DNA of 64,000 bases, from the NCBI GenBank assembly GCA_027924645.1, contig BSBN01000888.1:17868501-17932500 (forward strand). Direction: 5' to 3'. Shown here one piece after another: positions 11,498 through 24,090 of this stretch. Position numbers and translations under genes: made by a program. This stretch comes from Cunninghamia lanceolata. Its lineage: Eukaryota; Streptophyta; Pinopsida; Cupressales; Cupressaceae. The notes beneath the pieces were generated by a model that did no database searches, was not told the origin of the DNA, and saw only the letters and a list, made by a program, of their open reading frames with translations. How positions within the stretch are numbered: the first letter of the stretch is position 1; each line of letters opens with the position of its first letter.

Positions 11498-12870
11498 TGA
11501 TGTAGAGGAAAAGGATAAACTCAACTTCATACTAGCATATTGCTCAACAATGGGTTTCAATCCATTTGATACTTACAAGTTCACAAGAGGACTTCACCAT
11601 ACAATGACTTCTACTCAAGCATTGTTTTGGATTTCTAATTACTATGACCCAAACAAGACCTTAGCTATCTTTCCTAACCTCTAGGAACCTTAACTCAATC
11701 AAACAAACAATCACCAAGGGCTATCCCATCATGCATTTGCCATTCCTTCATTGACTATCTCAAACCTTTATAGCCTTCCCAAAAGGACTATCAGAACTTC
11801 CTCCTTAGCACATGTATTGAAACTTAGAAACAAACTCATATTTGAATACCCATTAAAGATCTTTAAAACATATCTAAAACTAAATATCTATTACTTTGTA
11901 AAGAATCACTCAAAACAAGACTGTCACTGTACCAATTATGCCTATTAGGCTTTACCCTACCAAGGCTTATTGAAAATGGATATTCCATGACTCCCCACAC
12001 CTTGACAATGCTTGGAACACTTCATAAAAGGTCTTCTAATGCTCATTGAATCATCCAAAGTACCTTTCCATTAGTATTTTCACAAACCCTACGCCTATAA
12101 CTCTTGATTGTCCGTAAACTCTATTTTCTGGACTATATACAGAAGTGCAGTCATAAAACTTTGATTTTCCCCACATCAACCTTAGTCATTTTGTCAAAGA
12201 CCTCAAGAATATGAAGGCAAATACTACCACAATCATTTTCCACCAAGAATTAATAACATGCAATGGATAAACGGGGAGAAACACAAGATTTACATGCCAC
12301 TGTTTACCCTAATCAGGGTTTTTGATAGTTTTCAGAAAACTAATAATATCTAACTCAAAACAAAACCAAAATGCATGAAACAAAATGGAAATGGAGGGTG
12401 ATTGCTCTTGCACTCACTTAAAATCAATTTGGTATGGATCCTTGCATGTACAGAGCTGTACATAGTAGGAATACAGTGATTTTCAAAGAGAATATACAGC
12501 AAACAATGTCTTTATTCATTTAGAATCAGATATACAATCACCCACACATATAGAATAGTTACAAGGCCTCAATAAAGGCATTCCAACTTGTCTCAACAAA
12601 TTCTAATGGCCTTTCAACTACCCAAAACTATATTTTGAATAACTTGACTATTGGCATTCCAGCAATCTACCTAATAACTTGACTATTTTTTCCAATTTTA
12701 CATTGGCAACCTTTACATGGTTTGCAATATTTTGCATATTTGAAATTCCTAATCTCCTAGACACATAACAATGACTTGATAAACATCAATTCAATGTTGA
12801 ATCACTAAAAATTTAATCAAACTCCAAAGATTTGTCTAGGGCAACATTAATTTGCCAAGGTGCTTCTGCA
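11498..12870 (-). repeat. Array B, LTR copy 3
   Basis: Complete 1,373 bp LTR, the 5' LTR of the array on the minus strand. It starts TGCAGAAGCACC and sits directly against gag coding sequence of the Tat-like element. The bases after it (CCATT) would be the target duplication, but the partner copy is lost with the truncated left end. Confidence 0.85.
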
Positions 12871-13930
12871 CCATTGAGACATTTGTTTCTTCAGAGCTAG
12901 CAATTCATTTGCTAGATTTTGCACCATAGGATCCATGGTGTTCATGGAAGAATTATCAGCAAAGAATTGACCTTTGTTTCTATTAGAATATCTTCTGATC
13001 TTATCCGCAAGGATAAGATCATCTTCCACCTCTATAGCCAAATTTTGGGCTGTGAGAAGATCAGTAGGACTAGCCTGTCTTAGTAGAAAGCTTACCTCAA
13101 GAAGATGAGTATTGATGAAAAAGCATTTGAGATTCTCCATCGTTGGTTGAGTGGATGTCAAAATCCTATTTCTCAACTTATTGAACTTAGTGATGAAGTC
13201 TCGCATGGGTTCATGAGGCTCTTTCTTCATTTGTGTAAGCTGAGCCAATAAGGCATGTGCATCTTTTGTAGGCTTGAACCTAGCCTCAAACTTGGTTTTG
13301 AGGGTATTCCAATTAGTTATAGTTTGGGCCTAGAAATGGTAGAACCAATCTGCAGTAGCACCTTGTAATGTTTCCACAAAAAGTCTTACTGCTACATCTT
13401 CATGTTCCACACCTATTACACCACAGGCTATGCATAAAGCTGTAATGTGTCCATTTGGGTAGACTTTCCCATCGCCATAGAACTTAGGAAAATTCTTCCT
13501 CTAACTATGAGGTAGTTCATGCAATGGTGGAGTTAAATTCAAAGGACCAAAATTGTTACCCCAAGGGCCTTGAGCTGCCATGGTGTGTTGATTAAAGGGT
13601 AGGATAACAAACCTCTATGGAATATGAATAGACAAAACATTGTTAGTACTAGAACTAGAAGCTTCACCTAGTATTGGAGACCTAGCATTAGTAGGAGGAA
13701 AAGTCCTAGTTCACTAAAGTCGAGGTCGTGGAGATAGAAGACCAAAGTTATTTTGCTGCATCAACTAAAATTCAGAATCAATAATACCTTGAGCTCTCTT
13801 GCTTCTTGTATACTGTGAATCTGCCAGAATGCAATGTACTCAACAACATTTTGAAAATAGCTAAAACAATGGAAAAGAACTGTAGTGCTTCAACTCAGAG
13901 TGTGAGGCTTCAAGTTGCACGTTCCTTCCC
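12871..13930 (-). pseudogene. Gag of Tat-like Ty3/gypsy element
   Basis: Minus-strand capsid-type Gag with occasional stops. Near 13480-13500 'NFPKFYGDGKVYPNGH', near 13340-13370 'GATADWFYHF', then 'NWNTLKTKFEARF' and, at 12900-13248, an open stretch including 'EPMRDFITKFNKLRNRI'. This is the usual retrotransposon gag pattern in which a Trp-Phe helix is followed by a W..L...F..RF segment. Gag forms the particle that packages element RNA. It is split by array B and resumes at 7633. A stop within the W-F helix region and others upstream mark it as decayed. Confidence 0.8.
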
Positions 13931-13944
13931 CAGTAGAGTCACCA
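13928..13944 (-). other. Primer binding site of Tat-like element
   Basis: On the minus strand TGGTGACTCTACTGGGG, close to the TGGCGACTCTGCTGGGG type of primer site known in Tat/Ogre elements. It sits between the LTR and gag, which supports the lineage call and orientation. Confidence 0.65.
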
Positions 13945-13952
13945 AAAACTAT

Positions 13953-14820
13953 TGGGTGAATATTTTGTCTTCAACTAACTAAAGGCAAAATGGTTATATC
14001 AACCACAGTGTAATGAGATAAATCTCTCCTCTTAGCAAGGGGAGGTTCCCTATTAACTATTACAACCTTATTTACACTAAAACTAATTTCAAGGTGAAAC
14101 CATATCATCCATTTCTCTCTTTTTAGAAATGATGTTTACAATATAAAAGAGCACTTTTACAATACAAATCAAAATAACCAAAAAACTCATGAGAGCACAA
14201 AGTCTATCATTGCTCCTTTTTCTGATTTACAATTTAGAATCAAGTAAGAAAAGGTGCAGCTCAAAGTCTTCACCGAATACTACGACAAAACATATGATCA
14301 CAAAAGATAATAGTAGTTCAAAGTCTTTCCAATATCTTTTACTTAAAAACATAAAATCACAAGCTAAAGATAATTGTTGTAGCACAAAGTCTCCAAAATA
14401 AGCTTTAGAACATCTCCTAGATTATCCACACTCACACTACAATTTGATCAAGTAGATAAGATAGTATAAGGAAAAGGACATAAGAACAATTTCTAATGCA
14501 CCACAAGTTATTTGAATGCAAAGATTGAAAGATCACTTGCTTTTCTATTCACTTGATAAAATATGATTTACAATTTGAACACAAAGTCTCAAAATGCTCT
14601 TCAATTTGGCAGAGTTTCACTTCAATAACTAAAAGATGATAATTACAATGGGGGTCCGTTTTATTTATAAGAGAAACTGAGAGCAAAAATAGGAAAAGAA
14701 CAACTAACTATGACTTATTCAACATAGGAATCCTTTTTGATTTGGGACTTCCTACGTTTTTACATGTAATTACATATGAGAAAAGTACATGTAAATATGT
14801 CCAAAATTATTTCAAAACTG
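13953..14820 (-). repeat. 5' LTR of the Tat-like element (approximate)
   Basis: Non-coding stretch between the primer site and the end of the neighbouring long ORF. Minus-strand TATA-like TTATAAATAAA at about 14660-14672 is followed, in transcript order, by a region ending at CCCA before the primer site. The outer end is not resolved (14800-14863), since the other LTR is not in the window. Confidence 0.5.
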
Positions 14821-14863
14821 CATTTGAAAAATAGAAAATAAACTAAGTGACGAAAAAACTACT

Positions 14864-16653
14864 TCAACTTGCACTGCCTTCTTTCTTCATGTGGCAATCA
14901 TACATAGTAAAAACAGCTTGCATCCCCAAACTATCCAGACTAACTATGTTCTTGAAAATCATCTGGGTTCTAACTATTGCATCTCTAACTGTGGTAATTG
15001 ATTTTGTATTGCTAGTTAACTTGGCCTTCATATTATCCAAAGTTAACTGATTATCAAGAATATTATCCATAGAGACTACTAAAAATATTTTGTCCTCAAA
15101 CTCCTTTTGAAACTTATTCTCAAATTCCTGGGTCATCTCCTCTGCAGAAAGAAATTGATTATCCTTTGATACCAAATTGCATGACAGCTCCTCCAAGTTG
15201 TGTAAGAGACTAACATCAATTTGGCCACTCAGCTTCCTTGCAGTTTCTAAGTTATTGATCAGATCTTTCAGTACCCGACTCCTATATATCAATGCCTCCT
15301 TAGTCTTAGTATATCAATCCCAATTTCGAATAACACCAATTGATATCAAAACACTTATTTTCAACTTCTTTATTTCTACCCACTTATCATGATTCTGTTC
15401 TAAAGGGTCAATATCCTAAGAAATAGCATCAATCAAATCATCAAGTTCTACCCTGATTTTTTCCATTTTTCTTGTTTTCTCAGCTAGCTCTATAAGAAGA
15501 GAGATTCCCTGTGTGAGCATCATTTCCAAATATTCTTCAAGCACTTTTCCCTTAAGGTGAGTGTTTTTAGATTTCTGGATGATAGGATCCACAACAGAAA
15601 CAACCTCAGGAGTCACTGATTCTGAATTCAAAGTAATTTTCCTTACCACTACAGTCAATTGCTCTACCATTGCTTTATAATCATCTTTCATCTCTTTGTC
15701 TTTATCAAACTTATGAATCAAAATATCCATTGCCAATTGCATGTCAATCTTTGCACTCTCATGTGTTGTTTTTCCCAACTCAATTCTAGAAATAGAGTAA
15801 TCATTCATACTAAAATTTTCTATGGTAGCATCCTGTGGGGGCCTTGGAATCTCCACAAATTTGTGCCCTTTGTCTCCCACCACTCTTAAAAGAATTTTTG
15901 GTTTCTTCAGAGTCTTAGCCTTAGTAGGCACCAACTTACCAAAATCAAAGTCATCTAGAGAGATGGCTTGTTTCTTTCTTTTAGGCGTATATGTCGACAA
16001 CCATGGAGGAAGCACAGAAGTCCTCACATTCAAATATGGTTCCATTGTCAGTGTTACGGGAACTGTACTGGCACTGTAAGTAGAAACAATAGGTGGAGTA
16101 TTAGTAAACACTACACATGACACATTCACATTTGAAACTTGCTCAGAACCCAATACAATGTGATCAAATATTGAAGAATCTCCAATATGAAAAGATGAGG
16201 AGGACAAACTAGTAATGGACCCAAAAGAATGAAGAACATCATCAAAAGCAGTTTTAGGATTATCAAAAAATATTTTTGAGCATGATGGAGATTTAGAAGA
16301 TGGGATGTCGATAGGTGAAATAGATAGAAGAACTGAAATAGGCATGTTAGACAAAGGAGAAGAGACACCCATATCTTGTTGTACATTAACCTATGGAGAT
16401 AGAACTTCATCCCCTTGTCCTTCTCCCATCTCTTCTGTTGATCTATTTTCAACCTCCATTTCTTCAGTAGCTCACTCATCCATACTCTATTTCTCAATTT
16501 CCATTTCTTCTACCTCAGATTCTTTCTCTATAGCCTTTGACTTCTTTTACACAAATTTGATCCTGGGTTTATGTGGCTTGGAAGAAGAGAGAATGCCACT
16601 CTTATTCTTTGTCCTATTCTCCACCTTCTTACATGTTTATTCATGGACTTAAG
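14864..16653 (-). pseudogene. Unknown long coiled-coil ORF, C-terminal half
   Basis: Minus-strand coding sequence of about 590 codons, the second half of a protein that begins at 34243 and was split by the 16654-32638 insertion. Longest open pieces are 15416-16372 and 14864-15292. It contains Ser/Pro-rich segments, a basic patch 'PKRKKQAISLDDFDF' (about 15950-16000) and, toward the end, long heptad-like helices rich in Leu/Glu/Lys. It ends at a TGA near 14864. A few stops (for example near 16390, 16470 and 15415) interrupt it. I do not recognise a catalytic domain; polymerase, integrase and zinc-finger motifs are absent. The layout resembles the ORF at 17979-21135, so I take it as the accessory ORF of a non-autonomous retroelement. 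Confidence 0.6.
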
Positions 16654-17746
16654 TGTTGATAACTGAGAGGGGGGGTGAATTAGTTATCCTAATTATTTAT
16701 GCTTTCTAAACTTTATTAATAATCACTGTAACATTAATTCAAATAAGCAAACATAACCATGAAATGGAAATACACATGACACAATATTTTTGATGTGGGA
16801 ACCCTGTTAAGGGAGAAAACCATGGGGTGATTAACCCAAGATTGTATTCTCTGTTAGAAGAATGGAAATACAAAATGACACTTACCAATTAGGGCTCACT
16901 ACCCAAGCACACTGCTCACAAGAGGCACACTGCCTACAAGAGACTCACTATCTACAAAAAGAGTGTTATACAATACCTAAACTGATTGGGAGCATCTACA
17001 TATGCTAGGGTTTAGTTTCGGTTAGGCTCAGTATACTGATTTGCTACACTTCATCCTTTTTCTTCTCTTTTATGTTGCTTTCCTTTCACATACTAGATCT
17101 TCCTTACTGCTTTCACTCTACTCTTCTACTTTTATTCACACATCACAAACAACCACTACATAACTCACAACTAAATCCATCTTGTATATATATCCACACA
17201 AGTGATTTCATCACCTTTCAAGTTGGCATCTGGAATAGTCTATCTTTTCACAAACTTTGATCTGTTGGCTAAATCCTTGCTTACCAAGTATTGCGGATCA
17301 AAGATATACTTGTGGAAATCATTAATCATGTCGACCAAACATAATTTATGCCTTCATAACCTTTACCAACATCAGTAACACATCCAAAATAATGTCTGAT
17401 GTTCTGCCAGTCAGTTCTTCCTCTATTCATATTGCCAATCAGGAACTTGATACTCAAGTATTCATATCTTTTTCCTCATCTATCACTAGAGGCTAAATCC
17501 TTGGAATCTATCACTTAAGGTAGTACTCTTGACTTCCCCAAATCTGTACTTCACCAAGATACTTCCTCTAAGAGATCTAGACCTGTCTGTCGGACCTTGC
17601 CACATGCACTATTCTTGTTTATCGGACCACAACATTTTTCATTTTGACTTCCGGTATAGACACATCATGTCCTGCGGATGTGTGGGATGAACTTTGTTGC
17701 CATCAATGACAACAATCATGAATCCATATAGTGTGTCTTGCCAACA
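16654..17746 (-). repeat. 3' LTR of the nested copia-type element
   Basis: 1,093 bp, matched by 31527-32638. Plus-strand edges are TGTTGATAACTG and TTGCCAACA. Its outer edge is flanked by TTAAG (16649-16653), repeated at 32639-32643. On the minus strand it starts TGTTGGCAAGAC and follows a clear polypurine tract. A TATA-like TATATATAC lies near 17180-17195 in reverse. Differences from the right copy include small indels and many substitutions, clearly older than the element nested inside. Confidence 0.93.
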
Positions 17747-17765
17747 ATCTCCCCCTTTGGCATTG
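17747..17765 (-). other. Polypurine tract of the copia-type element
   Basis: On the minus strand GCCAAAGGGGGAGAT lies directly before the 3' LTR start. It primes plus-strand DNA synthesis in LTR elements, and its position confirms orientation and LTR edge. Confidence 0.85.
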
Positions 17766-17978
17766 ATGGCAACACTTAGTGAAAAATGACTAAGTGTTTA
17801 CACTATGCTCCCTCTTGGCTGATGCTTTATTTTTATATACATTTTTTGGAGCTCCCCCTTAGTTGGATTGCTCATTTTTCACTTCTCCTCACTCTCCCTT
17901 TGACATCAATGGCAAAGGGTAAGGTCCGCACACCAAAATTTTCAAAAATTTAACTATACTTAGCTGCATATTACATAG

Positions 17979-20900
17979 TCACATAAACTGAAGAATGTCT
18001 GCAAAGGATGTCTTCAATTGGACGAGTTCTACAACCCAACTTTGCTTCATTCTATCCAAAATTGAGATGTGACCACTCAAAAGGAATGCAAAAGCTTTTG
18101 CCCTCTTAAGATCTGTCAGATCATTGGTTTGGGTGGTAGTCTGAGCATCACTTATGGCCTCATGCATGGCCTCTAACTTAGGGATAATAATCTTTCTAAG
18201 TTCACCCATCCGGCTAATTATGTTCTTTCTTTCCTTCTCAAAATTCTTTATTGCATTTGTGATTGCAATAGTCTGACACTCTTGATTTACTATGGAGGAT
18301 GAGAAAGGATCAAAACTTTGAGACAAGCTTAGTAGTTTATCCTCTTGCTCTTTTATTTTCTTCTTAATCTCCACTATTGCTTTGGACCAGAAAATACAAA
18401 ATTTGTATACTTCTCTACCATCTTTAAGAGCATTTTCTAAGCTCTTTATCCCAATATTCATATTTCTCCTATCATTAATGATCAACCCTTATACCTCTAA
18501 GAATCTCTTATCTAAAAACTCCTTCCAGACCTCTTCTTCAGCTGACTTCTCTAGAGAATCAAAATGTGTACTAACATTGCTGACTAGAGTTTTGAGATTA
18601 CCAGAAGAGGAGGCTGTGGGATCCTTCTGAAAAGATGGCATGATCTTTTCCAAAACTCCGGATGCTACCTCTATAACTCACAGTCTTCCATGTAAGATTT
18701 TAGTAGTTTCTCTTTGGCCTTCGCATTTGCAAATGAAGCTATCTTCATTGTTTGCACCGGAGATAGAGAGTCAAAATCTAGTGGCCCTTTTAATAGATCT
18801 AGCTCATCAATCTCCATAGTTGCTTTTGTCAAAAAGTCCTTGACTAATTCTGCAGTGTCTCTTACCGGAGATACATTTTTCTTTTCTTCTGCAGTCATAG
18901 AACGGTCTTTTGGAGCTTTCTTCCCTTCCACAACCTTTGCACTGATATCTTCTTTTCCCTTCACCTCTGCTACTTTCTCCTTTACTCTTTCTTCTCCTTT
19001 GGATCCGGAGTCAACAGGGGAAATTGGAGGAGTGATGTTAGTCTTTTCATGGGCCACCTCTTCTAGAGTAGAGGATTCCCAGTCCTTAGCTATTTCTGCA
19101 CTGGTATCCATAACTTCTTCTATTATTTTCTCAGAAGACTCTTCTACAACACTTGTGGTTGAGGGGTCACTACCCAAGTCCTCTATAATAGGAAGATTAA
19201 ATCTTTTGAAGGCTTTCTAGAGAATCTCTTCTATGTCCTTGGCAACCTTGTCAGTCTCACCAAGCATAAGTTGATTCATCCTTGCTTTGCTCCTGAACTC
19301 ATCCTTGCAATCTTTGAATACCATATTCATTGTCTTGGGATCGATTGAAGGATATAGCTGAATAGCTATCTATTCCCGGATCTCAAGGTCTTTTGCCATG
19401 GCATTAGTCTTTCTTATTTCTAACTCCTTTTCTAGGCTCTTGGGAATAAGAGATATAATTTCAATAAAAGCCTTATTATATATGTTCAGATACTTAACTG
19501 TAGCTTCCTACAAGATCTTTTGGTCAGCCTCATTATAATCATCATAAAATTTGGCCATTGGTTGAAGGTTTCCATCCATAGTGACTTATTTGATTATACT
19601 TTCTAAAGATAGGGTGGGCTTTTCAACAAATTCCTCTACCATCTCTTCTTCTCCTTGACTGGTAGAGTGTTCACTGGATGATTTCTTCTTCTTCTTTAGT
19701 TTCTTTATCTCCTCATCTGATTCGGTTTCCTCATCATCCTTTAGGCTAACATTGGACCTTGTTTCCTTTTTCTTTGTTCTCTTTTCTCCTTTTCTGGATG
19801 CTTAGACTTTTGGTTATGACAGGTGCTAATCTCTTTGATGATCTTGTCCAGGTGGAAGATTCTACCGGAGTACTTTCCTTACTTCTCTTTTCTGCCTCTT
19901 TCTCCTCTTTCTCTACCCTTTCCACCTTTTCTCTTTTGGCATCAAGAGCCTCCTTTGAGATGCCTAAGCCTTTGGCAATTTCTTCAACTTATTTTCTTAC
20001 TTTCCTTTTTATTTTCAGTTGTCTGAGTTCCACATGATCTTTTACACTTAGCTCTTCAAAGGTTCCAAACTTTTCTGCCTTTGGATCCTTTGGCTGACTT
20101 AGCATGTGTTGAACATGCAGCTCCACAATTTGTTCATCAACTTCATACCCCATAGGCGTGATCCACACAGTTCTTGGTTCTACTGCCTCCATTAGGCACT
20201 GATTAGTCTCTACCATAAAGCATACTGTGTCTTTGTATTTCTCAACAAGAGACTGGGGAATTCTCTCTCTTGCTTGCATCATGTTCTAAAAATTCTTGAA
20301 ATAACCCCACAGGGTTGTATTTCTTGCTTTAGCATCCCCAGGCCCATGCAAATAGTCTCTGATTTGGATGGCAACTAGTCTGTCATTCTGCCATACACAT
20401 CCATTGGATCCAGGAGGCTCATTCATGTAATAAAAGAATAGGCAGAGTATCAAGCCACCATACTTGAAGGAGTTCTTCTTATCCTTCTTAATCTTTTGTA
20501 GATTTTCCAAAAGTTGGCTTAGAAGAAGCTCACACAAATCATAGTCAGCATTTTCTTTTAGCATTTGATAGGCTGTGTAAACTACAGTTCCTAGTACTAA
20601 ATTTTCCCTACTGGAGTGATAAATCTTGTAACCAATTATCATGGATGCAAATTTGGCATCCGATTCAGTGATGTCTTCAATTGTCATGGCTCTATTGTCA
20701 AATTTTTGTCCGGTTGCATCACTTACTATCTGATTCTTGACAAACTTGAGAATAAGTATTCCACTGGATGAGTGCAGACCAGTTACTGCCCTAATTGCAT
20801 CTTTGGTGATCTTAAATGGTTTATTCAACCATAGGAAATTGTCATGCACTCTACTCAACACATATCGGACCCATTCATCTTCTTCAAAGCAAGGGAAATG

Positions 20901-21135
20901 AATGCACTGTGCAAAATGCGTATCCCAGATGACTTTATACTGAGGTTTAATCTCAAAAGAATCATCTATCAACTATTTGTGATAGATATCTACTAACTTT
21001 GATTCCCCAAATTCTTCAATATTTGCATGTATGTAAACCCTAATGTCTTCTATATGCAATATGCCATGTGGAACACTGGAAAATGCTCCTAGGGGATCTA
21101 CCTCCAAGGACTTGTATGGATGTTTCTTTTACACT
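17979..21135 (-). pseudogene. Unknown ~1,000-codon ORF downstream of gag
   Basis: Minus-strand ORF in the place where pol would be. Open pieces are 20286-20972 (228 codons), 19989-20282, 18671-19177 and 17979-18485, joined in frame apart from scattered stops (after 20972, at 20283 and a few between 19200 and 19990). The N-terminal 300 residues look globular ('WDTHFAQCIHFPCFEEDEW', 'GGLILCLFFYYMNEPPG'). The middle is acidic and Lys/Glu/Ser-rich. The last 170 residues are helical and coiled-coil-like ('LRKIIIPKLEAMHEAISDAQ'). There is no protease, RT, RNase H or integrase motif. It may belong to the poorly characterised 'plant transposon protein' ORFs carried by non-autonomous elements; this is unverified. 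A similar plan is seen in the ORF split between 14864-16653 and 32644-34243. Confidence 0.6.
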
Positions 21136-21599
21136 ATTTAGGGCACACGATGAAATCCAGATTGAGTTGTATGAAGAATCATCTTGATCTTTGGGAGAAG
21201 TTGTTGCAGAGCTCCTTTTCGTTTCTTCTTGAATACAAAATGAACAAGTGATTAATTAGAAAACCCTTATATTGCTTCACAAACCCTAATGTCAGGTTGC
21301 AATAAATGCTCGACCTAAGTTATTCCAGTTTGACTTATTTGAATGACTTGAAGAACCAGATCAATCCTGATCTTTAAACATCATGTGGATCTTCCAAATC
21401 TTAACCATAGTTTGTTTGGATGTTTGCCTTATGAATCCTTCAATCCATAACTCTTCTTGTGCTAGTTCTAGCACCAATTGACTGGCTGGGGGAACAAGGT
21501 TTTCTTTGTGTTTCCCCCTAAGGTAGAGCTCACTTTTTAGTTTCTAGAAGGAATATCAGCACTAGAGTCTAGTACGGATCCATCCTCTACATTCTTTGT

Positions 21600-22032
21600 A
21601 CTTTTCTTCACCCAAATCTTGTTCATCTGACTTTGAACTTCATTCGCCTTCACTTTTTGTTTTCCCTTATCTTGATTCTAGTTATGATATACCAGACCTC
21701 TTTTGTCCTGATTCTTGCTTCTACAAAATTTTGCAATATGACCAGATCTATTGTAAATTTGGCAAACAACATTTCTTTGCATATTTGATTGATATTCTCT
21801 TGATCTGCATTGATTATTCATATGACCTATTCTATTGCATGTAAAGCATCTACCATTGAATGATTTTTTCATTTGCATATTTCTGCATTCATGAGATTTG
21901 TGACCATACCTTTTGCAGTTAAAACACTATCTGGAGAAGGATGAATTAGTCAGATTCATTCTCTTTCTGCACTGATTAGCTTTATGACCAAAGTTATTGC
22001 AGTTGTGGCAGTATCCATTGAAGGATGGATAT
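21600..22032 (-). pseudogene. Gag zinc-knuckle array (right part of gag)
   Basis: Minus-strand C-terminal Gag with four CCHC-type knuckles (C-x2-C-x4-H-x4-C). The first is at about 21970-22015 ('CHNCNNFGHKANQC'), the second at about 21895-21940, the third 'CFTCNRIGHMNNQC' at about 21805-21850. The fourth is damaged ('CQIYNRSGHIAKFC', second Cys lost) at about 21715-21770. Such knuckles bind element RNA. The 8.7 kb element integrated a few codons before the first knuckle; removing it with one copy of GATAT restores the frame to 30774 and beyond. A stop separates knuckles 1 and 2. Confidence 0.85.
22028..22032. repeat. Target site duplication GATAT (left)
   Basis: GATAT immediately before the 5' LTR; the same five bases follow the 3' LTR at 30770-30774. 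Confidence 0.95.
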
Positions 22033-22139
22033 TGTTGTGTGGTTACACAACATGCCCCATTTTGACTTGGCAAAACAGGGACCCAACTTTTGTTTTGGCT
22101 TGTGTTGTCTGTTTCTGGCGGTTTGGTAAAAATAAGTCA

Positions 22140-23620
22140 GGTGCATCATCATCATGAAGGTCAGGATGAGGTAGGTCATCATCATGAGGTTAGTTTGTCA
22201 AAGTTCATATTTTGTTTCTATGACTTCATGGTTAGAAAGAGCTTGAAATTCCATGCAGGTTTGCCTTTTACATCACTCGAAAATTCGTCCATATGAAGGA
22301 GTTATGAGCAGTCAAAGTTTTGGTCAAACCTGATAATTGCTGTATGATGAGCATCATCATCATGATATTTGAAAAGCTCCCCTGATAATATCCTGAGGTC
22401 GAAACATCCGGACGTCAATCTTAAGTCATAGTGAGCTTTTCCCGTCAAGCGACCCTGGAAACATCATCATCATCATGATATTCTAACATCACCAGCATCA
22501 TGATATTCTGACATTGCGAGCATCATGATATTTAAAATCACCCGATGTGATAATATCATGCTGATGATCATTGTCACCTTGCTTAAGAAATATGCCATCT
22601 GCATAATTATCGCGCGCACGTCAAAGTCCTTATGCGTGATCATCATCATCATGATCTTTCATGGCAGGATCACATTTCCTAATATCCTCCTGATCTCCTT
22701 TTTGCATGATCATGATGATCACCTTATCTTTCGAAGCGGAGGGTAATATTTCATTCCTTAGTCTTGTTGACATCATCATCATGATCTTTCTCTACCCGAC
22801 AGTTCGTAATATCCTCCTACCGACAAGTATATCCTTTTGCAAATATGATGATGACGATGATGTCACCATCACCTTTTTCCTTCGGTAGGATATTTTCCAA
22901 GGCGTGATCCATTTCGCCAATATGATGATGACGATGATGTCATGTTCGAAGATTAACAAGAAGGCCCAGATATCCTGATGACGTCATCAGGACTTTCAGC
23001 AGGATCATATTCTAGATCACCTAATGCAGATATGATGATGATGATGATCATCATCCTGATCTTTTAAGAGGATCACCTTCTCTGAAAAGGGGGTCATACT
23101 GCATTCGTCCACATGATCATCTTCCTTAGAGGTGACCCGATATTCCATTTATCTCCTGATTTTAACGAAACATGACGGTGACGTCATCCCTTTGCATTTT
23201 AACGAAGCCTGATGATGACGATGACGTCATCATGATGTTCCTCAGTGGCAGGATCATTTTCCAAGTCCTCCTGTTTGTCTTCATCATGATGATGACGACG
23301 ATGTCTTTCTTTCCCAGTATGTAGAAGCGAAACATCCTGATGTGCTTTTCATCAGAGCATTTGGAAAAGAGGAGCATCGTAGTTCATGATATCCTGCGGC
23401 TAGATACAAGACATAGAGTTGGTCATCCTCCTGATGTTTGGCGTCGGTATAACTGTTGCCGTCGGCCAAGTCTAATATTGTCAACCTGATCATATGTGGT
23501 CACACCGATGCGAACATGATGATAATGACCCGAAACATACAAGCAGAGCATGCAAAGCAAGATTCGAAGGATGGTTGAAGGGCGATTATTTCCTTGTATA
23601 ATTTGAGATCATCATGATCA
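22140..23620. repeat. CATCATCATGAT / TGACGTCA array in U3
   Basis: Repeated trinucleotide-like words (ATC/GAT) arranged as self-complementary blocks, not as one tandem run. Examples: a perfect 18-base palindrome CCTGATGACGTCATCAGG at 22974-22991, GATGATGATCATCATC at 23040-23055 and GATGACGTCATC at 23220-23231. TGACGTCA is a classic palindromic bZIP/TGA-factor core (known), so enhancer or silencing function is possible (inference). Confidence 0.85.
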
Positions 23621-24082
23621 TATTTTGAACCCGATATACAAGAAAATGGGCAAAAACATGAAGCGATGGAAATTTGGAGCCCGATTACCTTTAGCTGCGC
23701 ATCTTTGGAGGCCTGTTAATAAAACATTTAAATTCCTGTTGTTAATCATGATGATGATGAACTTAATGTTTGTCTATTTACTTGCAGGAAGACATGATGA
23801 TGCTGCTGAAGCTGAGCATTAAAGTCATGATGCTGTTAGAGCTGCTGCTGAAGCTGATAATTACAAAGTTGCGCATGGAGTCAACATGGGCCAGAAATGA
23901 GGAGGATATTGTCAAATATGCTATTCGCCAGCTGGAGACCGAATCAAGTTGAAGATGCTGGAATATTCCGTGCCAGCTGTGCATTTGCCAACTGACGAAG
24001 CATGTGCTTTTCATCTGGACCGCTAATTGCTACGAGAGGATCCTGATCCTTGGATCATTGTAACCGTTTCTGGCATTTGCTC

Positions 24083-24090
24083 TATATAAA
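24083..24090 (+). promoter_or_regulatory. TATA box, 5' LTR of element C
   Basis: TATATAAA followed by GGCCAGATCC. It is the only strong TATA in the LTR's 3' third and has its copy at 29794-29801. It would set the 5' end of the element RNA about 25-35 bp downstream. Confidence 0.75.

Noticed and set aside
18714..19220. 168-codon plus-strand ORF
   Set aside because: Shadow of the Ser/Glu-rich minus-strand ORF, which continues in frame far beyond it.
22090..24014. Repeated ORFs of 60-78 codons in the LTRs of element C (also 27801-29725)
   Set aside because: They recur only because the LTRs are near-identical; both strands show similar frames, caused by the CATCAT/GATGAT words, and no domain is recognisable.
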